Below are positions 11,238 to 23,743 of a DNA stretch of 64,000 nt, in pieces. The stretch spans positions 29,825,119 through 29,889,118 of the forward strand of contig CM077648.1 in the NCBI GenBank assembly GCA_039707465.1, in the 5' to 3' direction. A model generated the notes under the pieces. That model saw nothing but the letters and a program-made list of their open reading frames with translations, had not been told where the DNA came from and ran no database searches. Within the stretch, counting starts at the first letter, position 1; the number at the start of each line of letters is the position of its first letter. The stretch is from Rhabdophis nuchalis. Its lineage: Eukaryota; Chordata; Lepidosauria; Squamata; Natricidae. The translations under genes were made by a program, and so were the position numbers.

Positions 11238-11416
11238 CCTGTGAATATGCAAGCTTTTCTGAAGGCAAGCCTGATGCTATTTAAATGTTCAACTAATATG
11301 CCAAAATAGTCTGACTGACAGGTTGCAATTGCAGAGGAAGGATATGATGTAAGAAAATGATTGGTATTCTTTCCAGGTCTTGTGAGGTGCAATCCAACCC
11401 TGGCCAGTAGCCCTTC

Positions 11417-11809
<393 letters not shown>

Positions 11810-11847
11810 AATGCAGACCACGGTCTAGAAAGTTATTCTAAGCTGTA

Positions 11848-12235
11848 ATAGCAATGGCACTTAGACTTATATACCACAGTGCTTTGCAACCCTCTCTAAG
11901 CAGTTTACAGAGTCAACATATTTCCTCCAACAATCTGAGTCCTCATTTTACCAACCTTAGAAGGACTGAAGGCTAAGTCAACCCTGAGCCTGATGAGATT
12001 TGGACTGCCAAATTGTAGGCAGCTGGCAGTCAGCAGAAGTAGCCTGCAGTACTAATCACTGTAGTACTGCAGGCTACTTCTAACCACAATCTTGGTCATT
12101 TTACTGAACTTGGAATACTGAGTCAACCTTGAGCCTGGTAAGATTTGAACTGCCTAATTGCAGGCAGCTGGCAGGCAGCAGAAGTAACCTGCAGTACTGC
12201 ATTCTAACCATAATAATGAATAATGAGGAACCCTC
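11848..12235 (-). mobile_element. tRNA-derived squamate SINE, full copy plus partial second copy
   Basis: Minus orientation. The tail AATAGCAATGGCACTTAGAC is at the left, then TTACAGAGTCAACAT, then the head AGTACTGCAGGCTACTTCT. A second partial copy follows (12064-12235). The two heads face each other and form a perfect 18-bp inverted repeat at 12035-12081. Confidence 0.8.
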
Positions 12236-13234
12236 TCTTCATGTAGCTAGCAGAATGCAGAAGTAGCCAATGCATGGCCCTGAAGCCACAATGCAGTGCC
12301 CTGCTAAATAGTACAAATAGTAAAAAGTATGGCCCTTTAGTCATTTGTGTATCCATTGATAACAAAAAATACAGTTGGCCACACCCATATAATCAATAAG
12401 ACATGCCAACCCTATCCATGGCAAAAACCTATATAGAGAAAATAGGATTCTGCAGAAGTCTTGTCTCCTATAATTTGCAAAAGTGCTGCTCCTATAATTT
12501 GGAAAAGTGGACCAGCAATGGGAAATATAATTGAAATGATATATATATAATTCACTGATCAGATCTGAGACTAGGACTATTTTAGGGTTTATTAAACATT
12601 TCATTCAGCATATTTTTTTAGACCTCATTTGTATACAGTAGGGAACAAAATGGCAAACAAGGCATGGATTAAAAAAAAACTATGATGTAGTACAAACTCA
12701 AGGCCCAGGGGCCAGATCCAGCCAATGGGGTGCTTAGATCTGACCTGCAGGGCCACCCTGGAAACAGCCCATTCTATTCTATTCAGGTAATTGTATTTCC
12801 AGCTAAACATATGTTTGTGAATAGTCTAAGCCTTTTTCTTCACCTGCAATGATGCATTTTGGTGAACTATTATCTATTTTATCTTCATTTCAAACTCTCA
12901 CTTCTTTTTACCTATAAACATTATCCTGGAAAAAATGGGAGGATTCAGTCTTTATCAGAAAATAACATTTCCTGAAAAAAATTATGAGGGGATTGTGGTG
13001 TAAGTACAGATTTCTTGATAATTTATCTTTTTTCGAAGATCATTTACTGCTTCAGAAAGGGAGGAAGATAGTATGTGTATAGCAAGAATGCCAGTATTTC
13101 ATTTTCTTGCTAACAAAGTTGTAAGAATTTATTAAACAAAATACAGCACTGTCATGGTTACATTATGTCCTTAGCAAATACAAGAAGCAAAAGAATTTCA
13201 GTGGGCTTAAAATAAAAGATCATTCATTATATGT
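12236..13234. other. Intergenic DNA with a degraded hAT-like segment
   Basis: 12685-12775 (CTCAAGGCCCAGGGGCCAGAT ... CACCCTGGAAACAGCCC) is related to the hAT element at 31661-32027. The rest is unassigned. Confidence 0.45.
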
Positions 13235-13260
13235 ACACACACACACACACACACACACAC
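13235..13260. repeat. (CA)n microsatellite
   Basis: About 13 CA units. Confidence 0.95.
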
Positions 13261-13508
13261 TTACATGTACCATACATATACTATCAAACTATTCCTTTTG
13301 AAAGTAAACAACATTATGCATAATACATAAAAAACAGTAAGAACTTTAAAGAATAAAATTCAGTGTATGAATTGCGGTGAATGGAAATGAAACTAAGGTC
13401 CAAGCATAGAAGGGCAGATAGAAGTAAGATAGAACAAGAGAGGGGAAAATATACCTATATCTAAATTATTCCAACATCATATTACTACTATTTGCCCTTC
13501 TATTCTTG

Positions 13509-13832
13509 GACCTTGCCAGTGGTGGGATTCAAAATTTTTTACTACCAGTTCTGTGGACATGGCTTGGTGGGTGTGGTGTGGCTTGGTGGGCGTGGCTTGG
13601 TGGGAATGGCAGGTGAAGGATACTGTAAATCTTCATTCCTTTCCCACTCCAGAGGAAAATTACTGCAAAATCCCAATTTCCTTCTGATCAGCTGGGACTC
13701 GGGAGGCAGAGAATAAATGGGGGCAGAGGCAGTCAGAGGTGGTATTTACTGGTTCTCTGAACCACTCAAAATTTCTGCTACCAGTTCTCCAGAACTGGTC
13801 AGAACCTGCTGAATATCACCTCTGGACCTTGC
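13509..13832. mobile_element. hAT MITE, family A, perfect 8-bp target duplication
   Basis: The element at 13517-13824 begins CAGTGGTGGGATTC and ends CACCTCTG, flanked by GACCTTGC on both sides. It has the same internal layout as 7240-7460, including the internal CAGAGGTGGTATTTAC terminus, plus an extra 90 bp or so in the left half. Confidence 0.92.
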
Positions 13833-15541
13833 TTTCATTTCCATTCGCCCCAATTCACACACTGAATTTTGCTCTTTAAAATTCTCACATCTCTCTGAAG
13901 TTCTTCCTCTTGATCTGTGCACCCATTAATTCTTGACATTAAATCTTTCCCATCATTCCTCATTTTGCATAGACATTTGATGTTTATTCCAATTTCACTG
14001 CATTCCATTTAGTTTTATTTTTCTCCCAACCTATCCATTTCTTAGTTTCATACAACCAAGTGGACAATCTAAATCTGGTTTCTCAACCAACAGTGCACTC
14101 ATTATCAGCAATCAAAAGCAAATGTACACTCCTGTCTTCAACCAACCCTCCTTTGCCAGCAATTTCAGCTTCAAGAGGTCAGACTTAGACCCCGGGTTTT
14201 TGGGACAGCTGTAAATCTATAGCTATAAGGCTTAGAAAATATAAACAAGCTTACTTCAGAGGGTGAGGAATCATGGAGATGAGGAGCCAGAGCTGAGGAT
14301 TGATTGATTTAAGTCCACAGATCATTCCTGGAATCAGAACAGCCCACATTCCAAAAGTTAGACCTAGGCTGGAACACAGTTTTGCCGCAACTGATTCCTA
14401 AGCCATTTTTATACCACTGATTCAGACATGCCTTTTTTGCTGAGTTATGCCTCTGCCTTTGAAACAGCCTCATTGAGCATCTACTCCCTTGAGCTTTCTA
14501 TCTGCAGATGGCCGAGGGTCTTTTTCTGTTCAGGCGTCTACTGCTGTGTTAGCCTGTGGTTGTGCATTTGCAAGAGGGGAAGGTTGATTGCCCCACCATT
14601 CCAGACTTAAAGCTTATCATCCAGCTGGTCCTGTTCTTCCTGAGCCTGTTAACTCTTGAGTTGTAAGGATAAAACCTGTCAACCCCTGCTTCAGTTCAGT
14701 GTGGCTAAGCAAGCAGGCCCATCACTTAACAGGCCCATAATCTTTAATGTCATTACAAATATTCCATCAATGAACCGCTACATTTATCCATCAATGCATT
14801 AAACAACCAAAGAAAGTTCTCACATCCTCGCCTGAAGCTCTGCCCAGGGTTGGACTATTAGCTAAGCATTCTGTTTAGTCTCACACAGGCTTTACAATTG
14901 ATCCTCAGTTAATGACCCCTCATTCAGTGATAGTTCATACTTATGACGGCACTGAACAAGTGAAAAGTACAGCCAGCCCTCACAGCATCTCAATGGTCAA
15001 AGGGATCAAAATCCAGGGACTTGGCTACCAGCCCAGATTTCTGTCACAGTATCCAGCAGCCACATAAGTGCAATTTGTGACTTTTCTTCAGCATAAAGCT
15101 TCACTCCACTTCCCAGATTTTGTTCATTGTCATTTCTTTTCTATCAGAATTCTTGAAGCTACATTTCCAGGCATACTTAAAGAATTGACCTCTCCGTCAT
15201 TTTTTTTTTTTGCATTCACTCTTATTATGCTTCCATTTGCAAGGCAACAATAGCAGCATTCTTTTCATTCTTAGCAGAGATACAACAGGTTACACAGCCA
15301 TTTTGTACAAGCAAACTATATAGCCAAATGTAGCCCATGCTAGGAATAGAATTTGGCCTGAGGTCAAGAGCCAATTCCCTCAGAGCCTAAGGAATGAACA
15401 ACAATAATTGCAACTGTAATTTTGCTGAAATTCTTTACATTCTTTCTGGCAAGGTCCAATTCATCTAAACAGTCATTTAAGAAAACAACATTCAGTTTAT
15501 TGCAATTCCATGTGATCATTACAGCAATAAAACCTAGAATG
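13833..15541. other. Intergenic DNA, possible unrecognised old repeat at about 14200-14760
   Basis: No gene recognised. The 14.2-14.8 kb part is less AT-rich than its surroundings and may be an old LTR or SINE, but I found no ends or duplication. Confidence 0.35.
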
Positions 15542-15786
15542 GCATATGACAGGGGGCAGCAACCCATGGCTCTGGAGCTGCATGTGGCTCTTTCATCTCT
15601 CTGCTGTGGCTCCCTTTTCCTCAAAATATGTGTCACAACCACCAATGTGGGACACCCACCAGCATGTGATTTATTGAGCTTTCTGACCCCCGGTAGGCTT
15701 TCTGGTTCCCGGTCATTTCTTTACTGTGGGAAATGGATCCAAATGGCTCTTTGAGTGTTTAAGGTTGCCAACCCCCTGGCATATGA
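15542..15786 (-). mobile_element. hAT MITE with transposase-like remnant, perfect 8-bp target duplication
   Basis: The element at 15550-15778 has termini CAGGGGGCAGCAACCC and GGTTGCCAACCCCCTG, flanked by GCATATGA on both sides. The minus strand keeps coding-like fragments that look like a hAT transposase relic, but no intact frame. Confidence 0.9.
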
Positions 15787-16849
15787 AATGTCATTCAGAC
15801 CTTTTATAGAGGAGCTTTATATTCATGTTTTTAGATGTTTTTGGATAAATAATTCAGCTACAAATATGTAATTAAATAAGGCTAGGTATTGATACTTCCA
15901 TTTGGCTAATATAGATGAATTAACTCTTTTAGCTAAGTTCTTTACATGTTTAAAGGAGATGAAAAATCAACCAACAAACAAGTCACGTAAATATTTCTAT
16001 AATAGAGATTTTTTTTGAGTATCGATATATTTGTACAATACAGCCTAGAAATCTAAAAACTTATCTAAAAATAATTTATATTAAGTTACTCCATTCACAA
16101 GACATAGCAGAATCCATTAAAAATAGCAGAATCCATTAAAAAAGTTAAGATTGACTCTTAACATGAAACAAGTACAGGTTGCCTTTCTGTATATATTAGA
16201 ATTAGTGACCTGTTAATCTAATAACTATTAGATGGCAGCAAAGAGATAAGAAAATGGGTGTCCTGTCTTGTTTTTGTAGCCTACTCATTGAAAACTAATA
16301 AACAATTGTAAACGAAGTAAGAAACTTTGATAAGTAGAGTTCACCCATTATGCTAAGCCAAAGCATAGTTTCATTTTGGTTTATTATCAGGGCAAATGAC
16401 ACACAACTGCATAAGGCCCAAAAACATTTTTGCAATCCTTTGAGCCCCCTCTAATCATGACTGCTTAGAGATAATCTCCTGACATCTGGAGTTGAAAAAC
16501 ATGAAAACTGTAATATAAGGCCTAAAATAGACAAAGTTTTAGAAAAGCAATCAATTGCCTTCCCCATTAAACTTCACATACATGTAAAATGTGTTCCCAT
16601 CCAGTTTGTAGCCTTCAACCCAAGAAAACTAGTAAGCCTCGATTACCAAAATGTTGCTTATCTCTGACTGCTGTGCAAACCTACACACTGTGATTTTATA
16701 AACCAGGTTTTTCTTAGTGTGTTGTGTGATTATGGTTTCAGAAATTACAGAATATGAAAATACTAAGTGGTTCTGTCTTTTTCATTTGGAAGGCAATCAT
16801 TGCTTCTTATCTTCAAATGTCTACTGGCAGGCCACTTTTACTGACTTTC
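15787..16849. other. Unassigned AT-rich intergenic DNA
   Basis: It contains a short tandem duplication (AGCAGAATCCATTAAAAA, about 16107-16142). Nothing else was recognised. Confidence 0.45.
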
Positions 16850-16999
16850 TTCTAAACCAGGGGTGTCAAACTCACATTGTCACGGTGTCATGACATGATG
16901 TATCACAACTCCCCCCCCTTCACTAAACCAGCCATGGGCGTGGCCAGTGTGTGACACATGCGGCCTGCGGGCTGTGAGTTTGACAGCTCTGTTCTAAAC
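16850..16999. mobile_element. hAT MITE (134 bp), perfect 8-bp target duplication
   Basis: The element at 16858-16991 has termini CAGGGGTGTCAAACTCA and TGAGTTTGACAGCTCTG, flanked by TTCTAAAC on both sides. Confidence 0.92.
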
Positions 17000-17049
17000 T
17001 ATTGATACTGCAGGGCTATCTGAGATAGATCTGAGTTAAAGTGTAAAAC

Positions 17050-18910
17050 AAAAGGCTAGGTAAAGCCGGCTTGCCTGGGTCGTCCTCCCCCAGCGGCAGC
17101 TGGGAAGCGGCCCTTGTCTTCGGCTTAGGTGGAGGAGGACATGCTGCGGGGGGTTTCCCCTTCGCCAATGGCGGGCGGCATCGTTCTGAAAACATGGAGA
17201 GAGCTGGCCGTCTGAGTCGGAAGGCTTCCCGGGGCTTCGGCTGCGAGGGTGAAAGTGAGTGGTTTTAAACATTTTTTTTTTGCTGTCAGCCTGGGCTGAA
17301 AGAACTTGGAGGGGGGTGTCTGCTTGTTAAACCCCCCCTCGGACTAAAGCGGCACTTAAGAATGGCTCCTCGCTGCGAGGAAGCGGATATCTTTAATCTG
17401 GACTGTTTGAAACAAGGGAAAGTGATCTGCGATTTGTCTTTGAAACAAAGTATCTAGGTCTGGCTGATTTGAAACATTTTTTTTTACCACTCTCTCCTTC
17501 TGGCTCTGAGTCTGGGCGGTGGAAAATGGCTTCTCTTTCTTCCTGAATGACTATTTTACTTATGGAAAATTTCCAGCGTCTCTTTGTGATTTGGACTCCC
17601 TCTGGTTACTAAAGAAGAATTATTTTTTTTGGATTTGTGATTTCTTTTCTGGAGTGCCTTCGTTATTATACTTATTGATTTGGAAAATTGTTTCTCTCTT
17701 GGTTCCTGAACTTTACAACCCTGAACTGAACTTTTGGCTCCTGACTTGCCTCAACAGCCCCACCCAAAAAACGCCATTATAGTGGCACGGATTTTAACAT
17801 GGCACAAGAATCAGCACTGGCAAGCTTAGAACTAAGGATGGCCTCTCTTGAATCTGTTATACAAACTTTGGTACAAGAAATCAAGGCCCAGAGGGCAGAA
17901 AATATCAACTTTAAAAAGGAATTATTGGACACACGGAAACAAGTGCTGGAGAACACACAGAAGAATGAAGAACTGGAAGGGGGGCTGGCGGGGGCTAAGG
18001 GAGAGATTAAAATGTTACTAATGAGGTTGTGGAAATAAATGGGCATGTGTCTAGGATTGATATGGAAAGGATGACATATTTTTTGAGATTTCAGAATGTT
18101 TCTGAGGAATCTGGTGAATGTCTCCCTGAACTCATGAGCACAATTATAGCAGACTATTTACATAAACCTAAGGATGAGATCAGGGGGGACATTGACCTAG
18201 CCTACAGAATAAACTCTGCATATGCCAGGATAAATGAAGTACCCAGAGAGATACATGTTAAATTTGTTAGAAGGTCAACCAGAGAGGAAATCTTGAAAGT
18301 GCAAAGAGGAGGTCCGTTAATTTACCAACAAAAGGAGGTTGCCATCCTGAAGCAAATCCCAAGAAAGATTAGAGAAGCAAGAAGGAAATTTTCCTTCTTG
18401 TCTAAAAAATTGTTTGACCACGGGATCTGGTTCAGGTGGGTGACGCCCGAAGGGATGCTGGTGTTCTGGGAAGGAGGAAGAGTGAGGATTAAAACAGTTG
18501 CTGAGGCGGAAGCCTTTCTTAAAAAACATTCCTCTGTCCTGGGGGAAGATCCAGGGGGGCAGGGGGGGGCACGGCCCCGCCCACTGGGGGCCTGGAAGGA
18601 GAGATAGAAGATACAATTGCCAAGAGACTTAGATCTAAAAAATAACTTTGATTTTTTGAATAATATTGTATAACATGTGCATCTGGATTTTTGTAAATGA
18701 CTGACAGCATAGAACTGAGAACTTAGAAATATGTACTTGCTTTCACTTTGTAGTGTACGGAAAATGTTTTTTGTTAATGATCCATTTTGATGTCCCGGTA
18801 GGGCCGACGACTTTGACGTGAATGCTCTCAAAATTTCTTTGTATCCCTTACCCTACCCTATTGAAAAATTGTAAAACCAATAAAACTTTTTCAATATAAA
18901 AGGCTAGGTA
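17050..18910 (+). mobile_element. ORF1-only L1-type retrotransposon (half-L1, HAL1-like)
   Basis: A 13-bp duplication, AAAAGGCTAGGTA, flanks 17063-18897 (17050-17062 and 18898-18910). Inside, in order: a GC-rich 5' UTR of about 736 bp, an ORF1 (17799-18607), a short 3' UTR of about 290 bp, and AATAAA close to the 3' junction. There is no endonuclease or reverse transcriptase segment between ORF1 and the 3' UTR. The copy looks complete at both ends, so this is not ordinary 5' truncation. It would have to be mobilised by an L1 in trans. It inserted at the tail of a tRNA-derived SINE (18911-19133). Alternative: a one-off ORF2 deletion in a normal L1. Confidence 0.75.
17799..18607 (+). pseudogene. 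L1 ORF1p-like protein with one frameshift
   Basis: The first part (17799-18038, 79 codons) starts MAQESALASLELRMASLESV and is a leucine- and charge-rich coiled coil. The second part (18029-18607) continues in another frame with TYFLRFQNVSEES, the RRM-like core of L1 ORF1p, followed by VPREIHVKFVRRSTREEIL and a basic C-terminal domain. The frame change is consistent with loss of one A in the run at 18009-18012. Type II ORF1 proteins trimerise through the coiled coil and bind element RNA. The tail is unusually Gly/Pro-rich (GGQGGARPRPLGAW). Domain identity is clear; function in this copy is unlikely. Confidence 0.85.
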
Positions 18911-19133
18911 GCAACAGCAATAGCACTTAGACTTATATACCACTTCACAATGCTTTACAACCCTCTCTAAGCAGTTTACAGAGTCAGCATATTGCCCCCA
19001 ACAATCTGGGTCCCCATTTTATCCACCTCAGAAGAACAGAAGGCTGAGTCAACCTTGAGACGGTATGATTTGAACTGAAGTAGCCTGCAGTACTGCACTC
19101 TAACCACTGCACCACCTGGCTCTTAAAGGTAAA
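18911..19133 (-). mobile_element. tRNA-derived squamate SINE
   Basis: The tail CAATAGCACTTAGACTTATA is at the left and the head CAGTACTGCACTCTAACCACTG at the right, so it lies on the minus strand. Full length except for a deletion in the middle. Confidence 0.85.
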
Positions 19134-20185
19134 ATATCCTTCAGGTGCACTGAAGAAGAGACCCTTATCTTTGCAATATTTGAGCACACAAAACAAATTT
19201 TATTACGAAAAGGCAGCACAAATTATGCTTTATATATTGAATTTTTACAAGCTACTGAATTACTTATGAACAATTCATATTAACTAATCTACCATGATTG
19301 CTAATCCGTGGGTGACCTCAGAGCAAATATCAATTTGAATTTCCTACAGATATGTATTAAGATGCCCAAACTGTGCCAGCGACTGGTATGCTTCAGTTGC
19401 TCCTATACATACAAAACAGATTATTCAAATAAATAATAATATGTATTAAGATTGCTAATCAGTGTGGGAAATTAATATTTAGAGTAGAAATAGATTAGAG
19501 ACTCAAAATGCCTGTAATCCCAATTTGGCAGACTCCCACAGCCAGGAAACCTAACAGCAATTGCAAATTGATAGCAGCATTGACAGTCATGAAGGAAAGA
19601 AATTGAGTGAAGCAGAATTATACACTGAAGAAGTTGGCTAATATACACAATAGTGGAGGTTAGAAAATTTGTTCTGACATAGAAGACTACAGACTCGGAT
19701 CCTATCTGTGGAACTGCAGTAGACTTTCATGGAAATGCCTCTGTCCTGTATTTCTTATTGAAGCATCTTTAACAAATAAACATAGTGCCTTTTCTATGAT
19801 TTGATGCAGTCATAATCAATATGTTACTACTGGTAATGTGAAATACTTTAAAGTCTTAATCTGCCTGCCAATCCCTGCCCCTTCAAACCATTAGCTCTGG
19901 CACAATTACTATGTAGACTTTTTCTTCTTCTCTGAGTCACAGTTTTGGTGTCCTCTAGCTGTGTAAGTTCCATAAAAAAGAGAATCACCAGCACACCCTG
20001 TGAGTAGAAAACAACTATTTTACACACCTATCTTATGTAAATAAATAGCAAGAAGTGTGCTGCACCCCCAAGTGGTTGCCTATCTGTTTCTTATGGCAAT
20101 CATATTATAGGATTAAACTTCTGATTCTGTGCTTCTGATAGAAACAGTCTGAGGAGAATTGCACAGAGAGGGAGAGAAAAAGAGA
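19134..20185. other. Unassigned AT-rich intergenic DNA
   Basis: No gene or recognisable element was seen. Confidence 0.45.
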
Positions 20186-20397
20186 GCTTAGATCAGCGGT
20201 TCTCAACCTGTGGGTCACCACCCCTTTGGGTGTTGAACGACCCTTTCATAGGGGTCACCTAAGACCATTGGAAAACACATATTTTTGATAGTCTTAGGAA
20301 CCAAGACACCAATGTTATGGTTGGGGGGTCACCACAACATGAGGAACTGTATTAAAAGGTCGCTACATTGGGAAGGTTGAGAACCACTTGCTTAGAT
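20186..20397. mobile_element. SPIN-type hAT transposon (nonautonomous)
   Basis: The element at 20194-20389 begins CAGCGGTTCTCAACCTGTGG and ends GGTTGAGAACCACTT, with interior TAAGACCATTGGAAAACACA and ACCAATGTTATGGTTGGGG. These match my recall of SPIN (Space Invaders) elements, a hAT family known for horizontal transfer among tetrapods including squamates. The left duplication is GCTTAGAT; the right is GCTTAGA followed by the first T of the adjacent LTR. Confidence 0.85.
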
Positions 20398-20965
20398 GTT
20401 CTGACCTAGGTTTCCCCAGCAGCACAAAGCCAAGTCCGCATCCTGATAAACCCCTTTTACTTAATTTATGTGAATTCCTCTCCAGCAAAGTCTTTCCTCT
20501 CCCACAGTCTTTCAAGATAGTTCACAATCAGACTTGGAGAGTGGCCAGGCCAATATCTTTCAGATGCCACAATACTTGGCAAGAATGCAGGAATGAGCTA
20601 ATTGTCTCCTGCAAACACCCCTCCCCTTTTGCTTCTCTTTTATTCCCTATGGAAGGAACCATTAACCATCCACTTGGCGCCTTACTCCCAAGTTGACCCT
20701 TGTTCCTTAGCTGTTTCCTTCATCTGGCAACTCTGCACATGCGCACGCTGGGAACAGCCTCTAGCTGTTCCTCTGTGTCAGTGATGTCTGACTCCAAAGG
20801 CAGATGATAACTGGCATATGGCTCCAGCCCCCTATCTGCCTCCGACACAGAGCCCTCATCAGAGCCTTCCCCAGATGGCAAGATTGGCCCATGTTCCTCC
20901 CCAACCTCCTCACTGTCCGAATCTGCTGCTAGCTCTGCTGTCCACTGGCGGGCCACAACATTAGA
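20392..20965 (-). mobile_element. Solo LTR (564 bp) with 5-bp target duplication
   Basis: 20397-20960 has TGTT...AACA ends (TGTTCTGACC ... GGGCCACAACA) and is flanked by TTAGA at 20392-20396 and 20961-20965. Orientation is inferred as minus, where the LTR starts TGTTGTGGCCCGCC. Its first 250 bp reads as a 78-codon acidic frame (20720-20956; DSDSEEVGEEHGP). No internal retroelement sequence is adjacent. Confidence 0.8.
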
Positions 20966-21869
20966 AACCCTGCACCTTCTGACATCTTGTGGCCAAAGAT
21001 ACTTTAATGTGGTTTGTTTTGAACTTCAAAAGAGATCGGGGTTTAATGAGAAAGAAATTTCAATGGCTGGCTCTACTAAGCTCGGTTTTAAAAGCTGCAT
21101 CAGAAAACAGGAAAGAGTGGGGCATTGTGAATAGCTGGGAGAAAACACTGAAATAATAATTAGCAGGGAGAGATAGTGAGAGACTGCAACCTGATAACTA
21201 TAAAGTGTGCTGGCTTAAGAAAATATAGTAGTCCTTGGCCACCATGACTGATGGGATCCCTTCCGGTCATTGAGAAAATTTGCATTTGGAAATTTGCAGA
21301 ATTTGAAAATTTGCAGAACTTGGAAACAGGAGAGGCTTCCTTACTTTTAAACCATCCATGACTGCACTAGCTAACATTTCTTTCATATATTTAATAATAA
21401 TAAAAACAAATAAAACAAAATAGCAGTTCTAGCTACACAACATTAATATAATAAATATGTACCATAAGATATTTACAATTACATTAAAAATAACAATTAT
21501 AAAATCCTACCAACTTTGGTAACAAAATTTACAGCACAATAGTCCTGCCTCTATTGGCAGCATTTGGACACAACCACTGCCACCAAATATCTGTTTTACA
21601 AATAAATACATTTTCAATAGTAAATGCATCCAAAGCTATGTGGAGTAGGAAGGGAATGAGTATTCCATAAATGGGAGCCTAAGTCCTGAATTGTACACCC
21701 ACAAGTTTATGCAACGTACATGAAGGGAATGGAAAGAAGATTGATTGGATCAACCTCCTGTTGATTGGATTGCACAGAAAAGTTTGCATTGGTACCGGAA
21801 CTGGGATAGGTAATGGATAATAGATAGTACAGTTATAGTATTTAAGGCCTAATTATGGGATTAGCTAAC
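20966..21869. other. Unassigned intergenic DNA
   Basis: A short cluster of AAATTTGCA-type words is at 21277-21320. Nothing else was recognised. Confidence 0.4.
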
Positions 21870-22635
21870 CAAGTGTGTACAAGGGAAAACACAGGAAAAA
21901 AATAACAGAAAAAATGCACAGGTACAGTATAGGTGGTACCTTGCTCAATAGTAGCAACTGTGAGAGGGATCTTGGAATCCTAGTGGACAACCATTTAAAT
22001 ATGAGCCAGCAGTGTGCAGCAGCTACCAAAAAAGCCAACACAGTTCTAGGCTGCATAAACAGAGGGATAGAATCAAGATCACGTGAAGTGTTAATGCCAC
22101 TGTATAGTGCCTTGGTAAGGCCACACCTGGAATACTGCATACAGTTTTGGTCGCCACGATGTAGAAAAGACGTGGAGACTCTGGAAAGAGTGCAGAGAAG
22201 AGCAACCAAGATGATTGGGGGACTGGAGGCTAAAACATATGAAGAATGGTTGCAGGAACTGGGTATGTCTAGTTTGATGAAGAGAAGGACCAGGGGAGAC
22301 AAGATAGCAGTATTCTGATATCTCAGAGGGTGCCACAAAGAAGAGGGAGTCAAACTATTCTCCAAGGCACCTGGGGGCAGGACAAGAAGCAATGGGTGGA
22401 AACTAATCAAGGAGAGAAGCAACTTAGAACTAAGGAGAAATTTCCAGACAGTTAGAACAATTAACCTCTGGAACAGCTTGCCTCCAGAAGTTGTGAATGC
22501 CCCAACCCTGGAAGTCTTTAAGAAGATGTTAGATAGCCATTTGTCTGAAATGGTATAAGGTTCCTGCCCACGCAGGGGGTTGGACTAGAAGACCTACAAG
22601 GTCCCTTCCAACTCTGCTATTGTATTATTATTGTA
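21870..22635 (+). mobile_element. CR1 LINE, 3' part of ORF2 and 3' end
   Basis: The + strand encodes the C-terminal part of a CR1 protein: CERDLGILVDNHLNMSQQCA, then ALVRPHLEYCIQFWSP and LERVQRRATKMI (21875-22318). After a stop the same protein continues with INLWNSLPPEVVNAPTLEVF. It ends with the conserved GGGGGTTGGACTAGAAGACC ... CCCTTCCAACTCTGCTATT 3' end. 5' truncated and interrupted. Confidence 0.9.
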
Positions 22636-23679
22636 TTAAGAACCTTAGGTAACACTTGTAGAAAGATGGAACACTGTGAAATGCACTCATTCTAGAATAA
22701 CTGAAAAACAATAGCCAGGAAAACATAACTGATAGCAAGACAAAACATTGTTAGTGATGCCCAGGGATTATAGCCTCATCAACATTATTTGATGGACAAG
22801 AACATCAAATGCTGCAGGCGGAAATAACAGCACTAGCTCTGAGAAAAAGTGCTGGCTCTTAGCCATCACAGTGTCATTCAATACCCAAGACAGTGCTGAC
22901 TCAGTTGAATGATCTGCTTGGATGTTGACTGAAATGGATCAGTGAGACCACAGTTGATTAGATGAACAGCCCAATTATAAAAGGACAAACCTATGAAAGA
23001 TTTTAGATAAAAAGAGAAGGAGTAAAACAGGGCACTATGGAGTATATACTAAGGAACGTAAAAGAGGACTCTTCAACTATAGATGGATGAAGAAGGACAA
23101 AATGCCCACTTAAATAAAGCATTTATTTAATATGCAAGTTAGATAAAACAAAATATATTTTATTGGCACGCACAATCACAGTAACCACTGGGGTGTTGGT
23201 CAAAATAATGCAAAAGAGCTCCGAATCCAGCAAGGTTACTGGTTATATACCTTCCAAATTGTTACATAAAGTGATAAAGAAAACAGTGTAAATCATACTG
23301 TGACAACCAAAATGTAGTACTTGATAATATTATGAGATGACCTTACTATGGCTATCCAAGCATTTGCACATTTCTCCCTATAGAAGGTGAAAGGGACATG
23401 GATGATAAGGATAGGTGACAAACCCTAGTAGGTGGTGACACATGATAAGAGCAGAATGGAGTAGAAAAAGAGATAGGAACTAAACCTGATTTGATGTCAA
23501 TCATCATTCAAATTAACATACTGAACAATTAAAGATGAATGAATATAGAAATTAGCTAATTCCCATGCACTATACGTTCCTACAAAATAGAAGCTGCATG
23601 AAATACAAACTGGGATTTCTATGACAAACAGAAGAATGGGGAAAAAGAAAAAGGCAGCTCTTTCTTCTGTACAAGAAAC
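22636..23679. other. Unassigned AT-rich intergenic DNA
   Basis: No gene or recognisable repeat was seen. Confidence 0.45.
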
Positions 23680-23743
23680 AGAATCAGAATAGAGCTGGAA
23701 GACCCTGGAAGTCTCCTAGTCCAGCCCCAGCTCAAGCAGGAGA

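Noticed and set aside
20720..20956. 78-codon acidic frame as a stand-alone gene
   Set aside because: It lies wholly inside a solo LTR with clear ends and target duplication; reported as an LTR feature instead.
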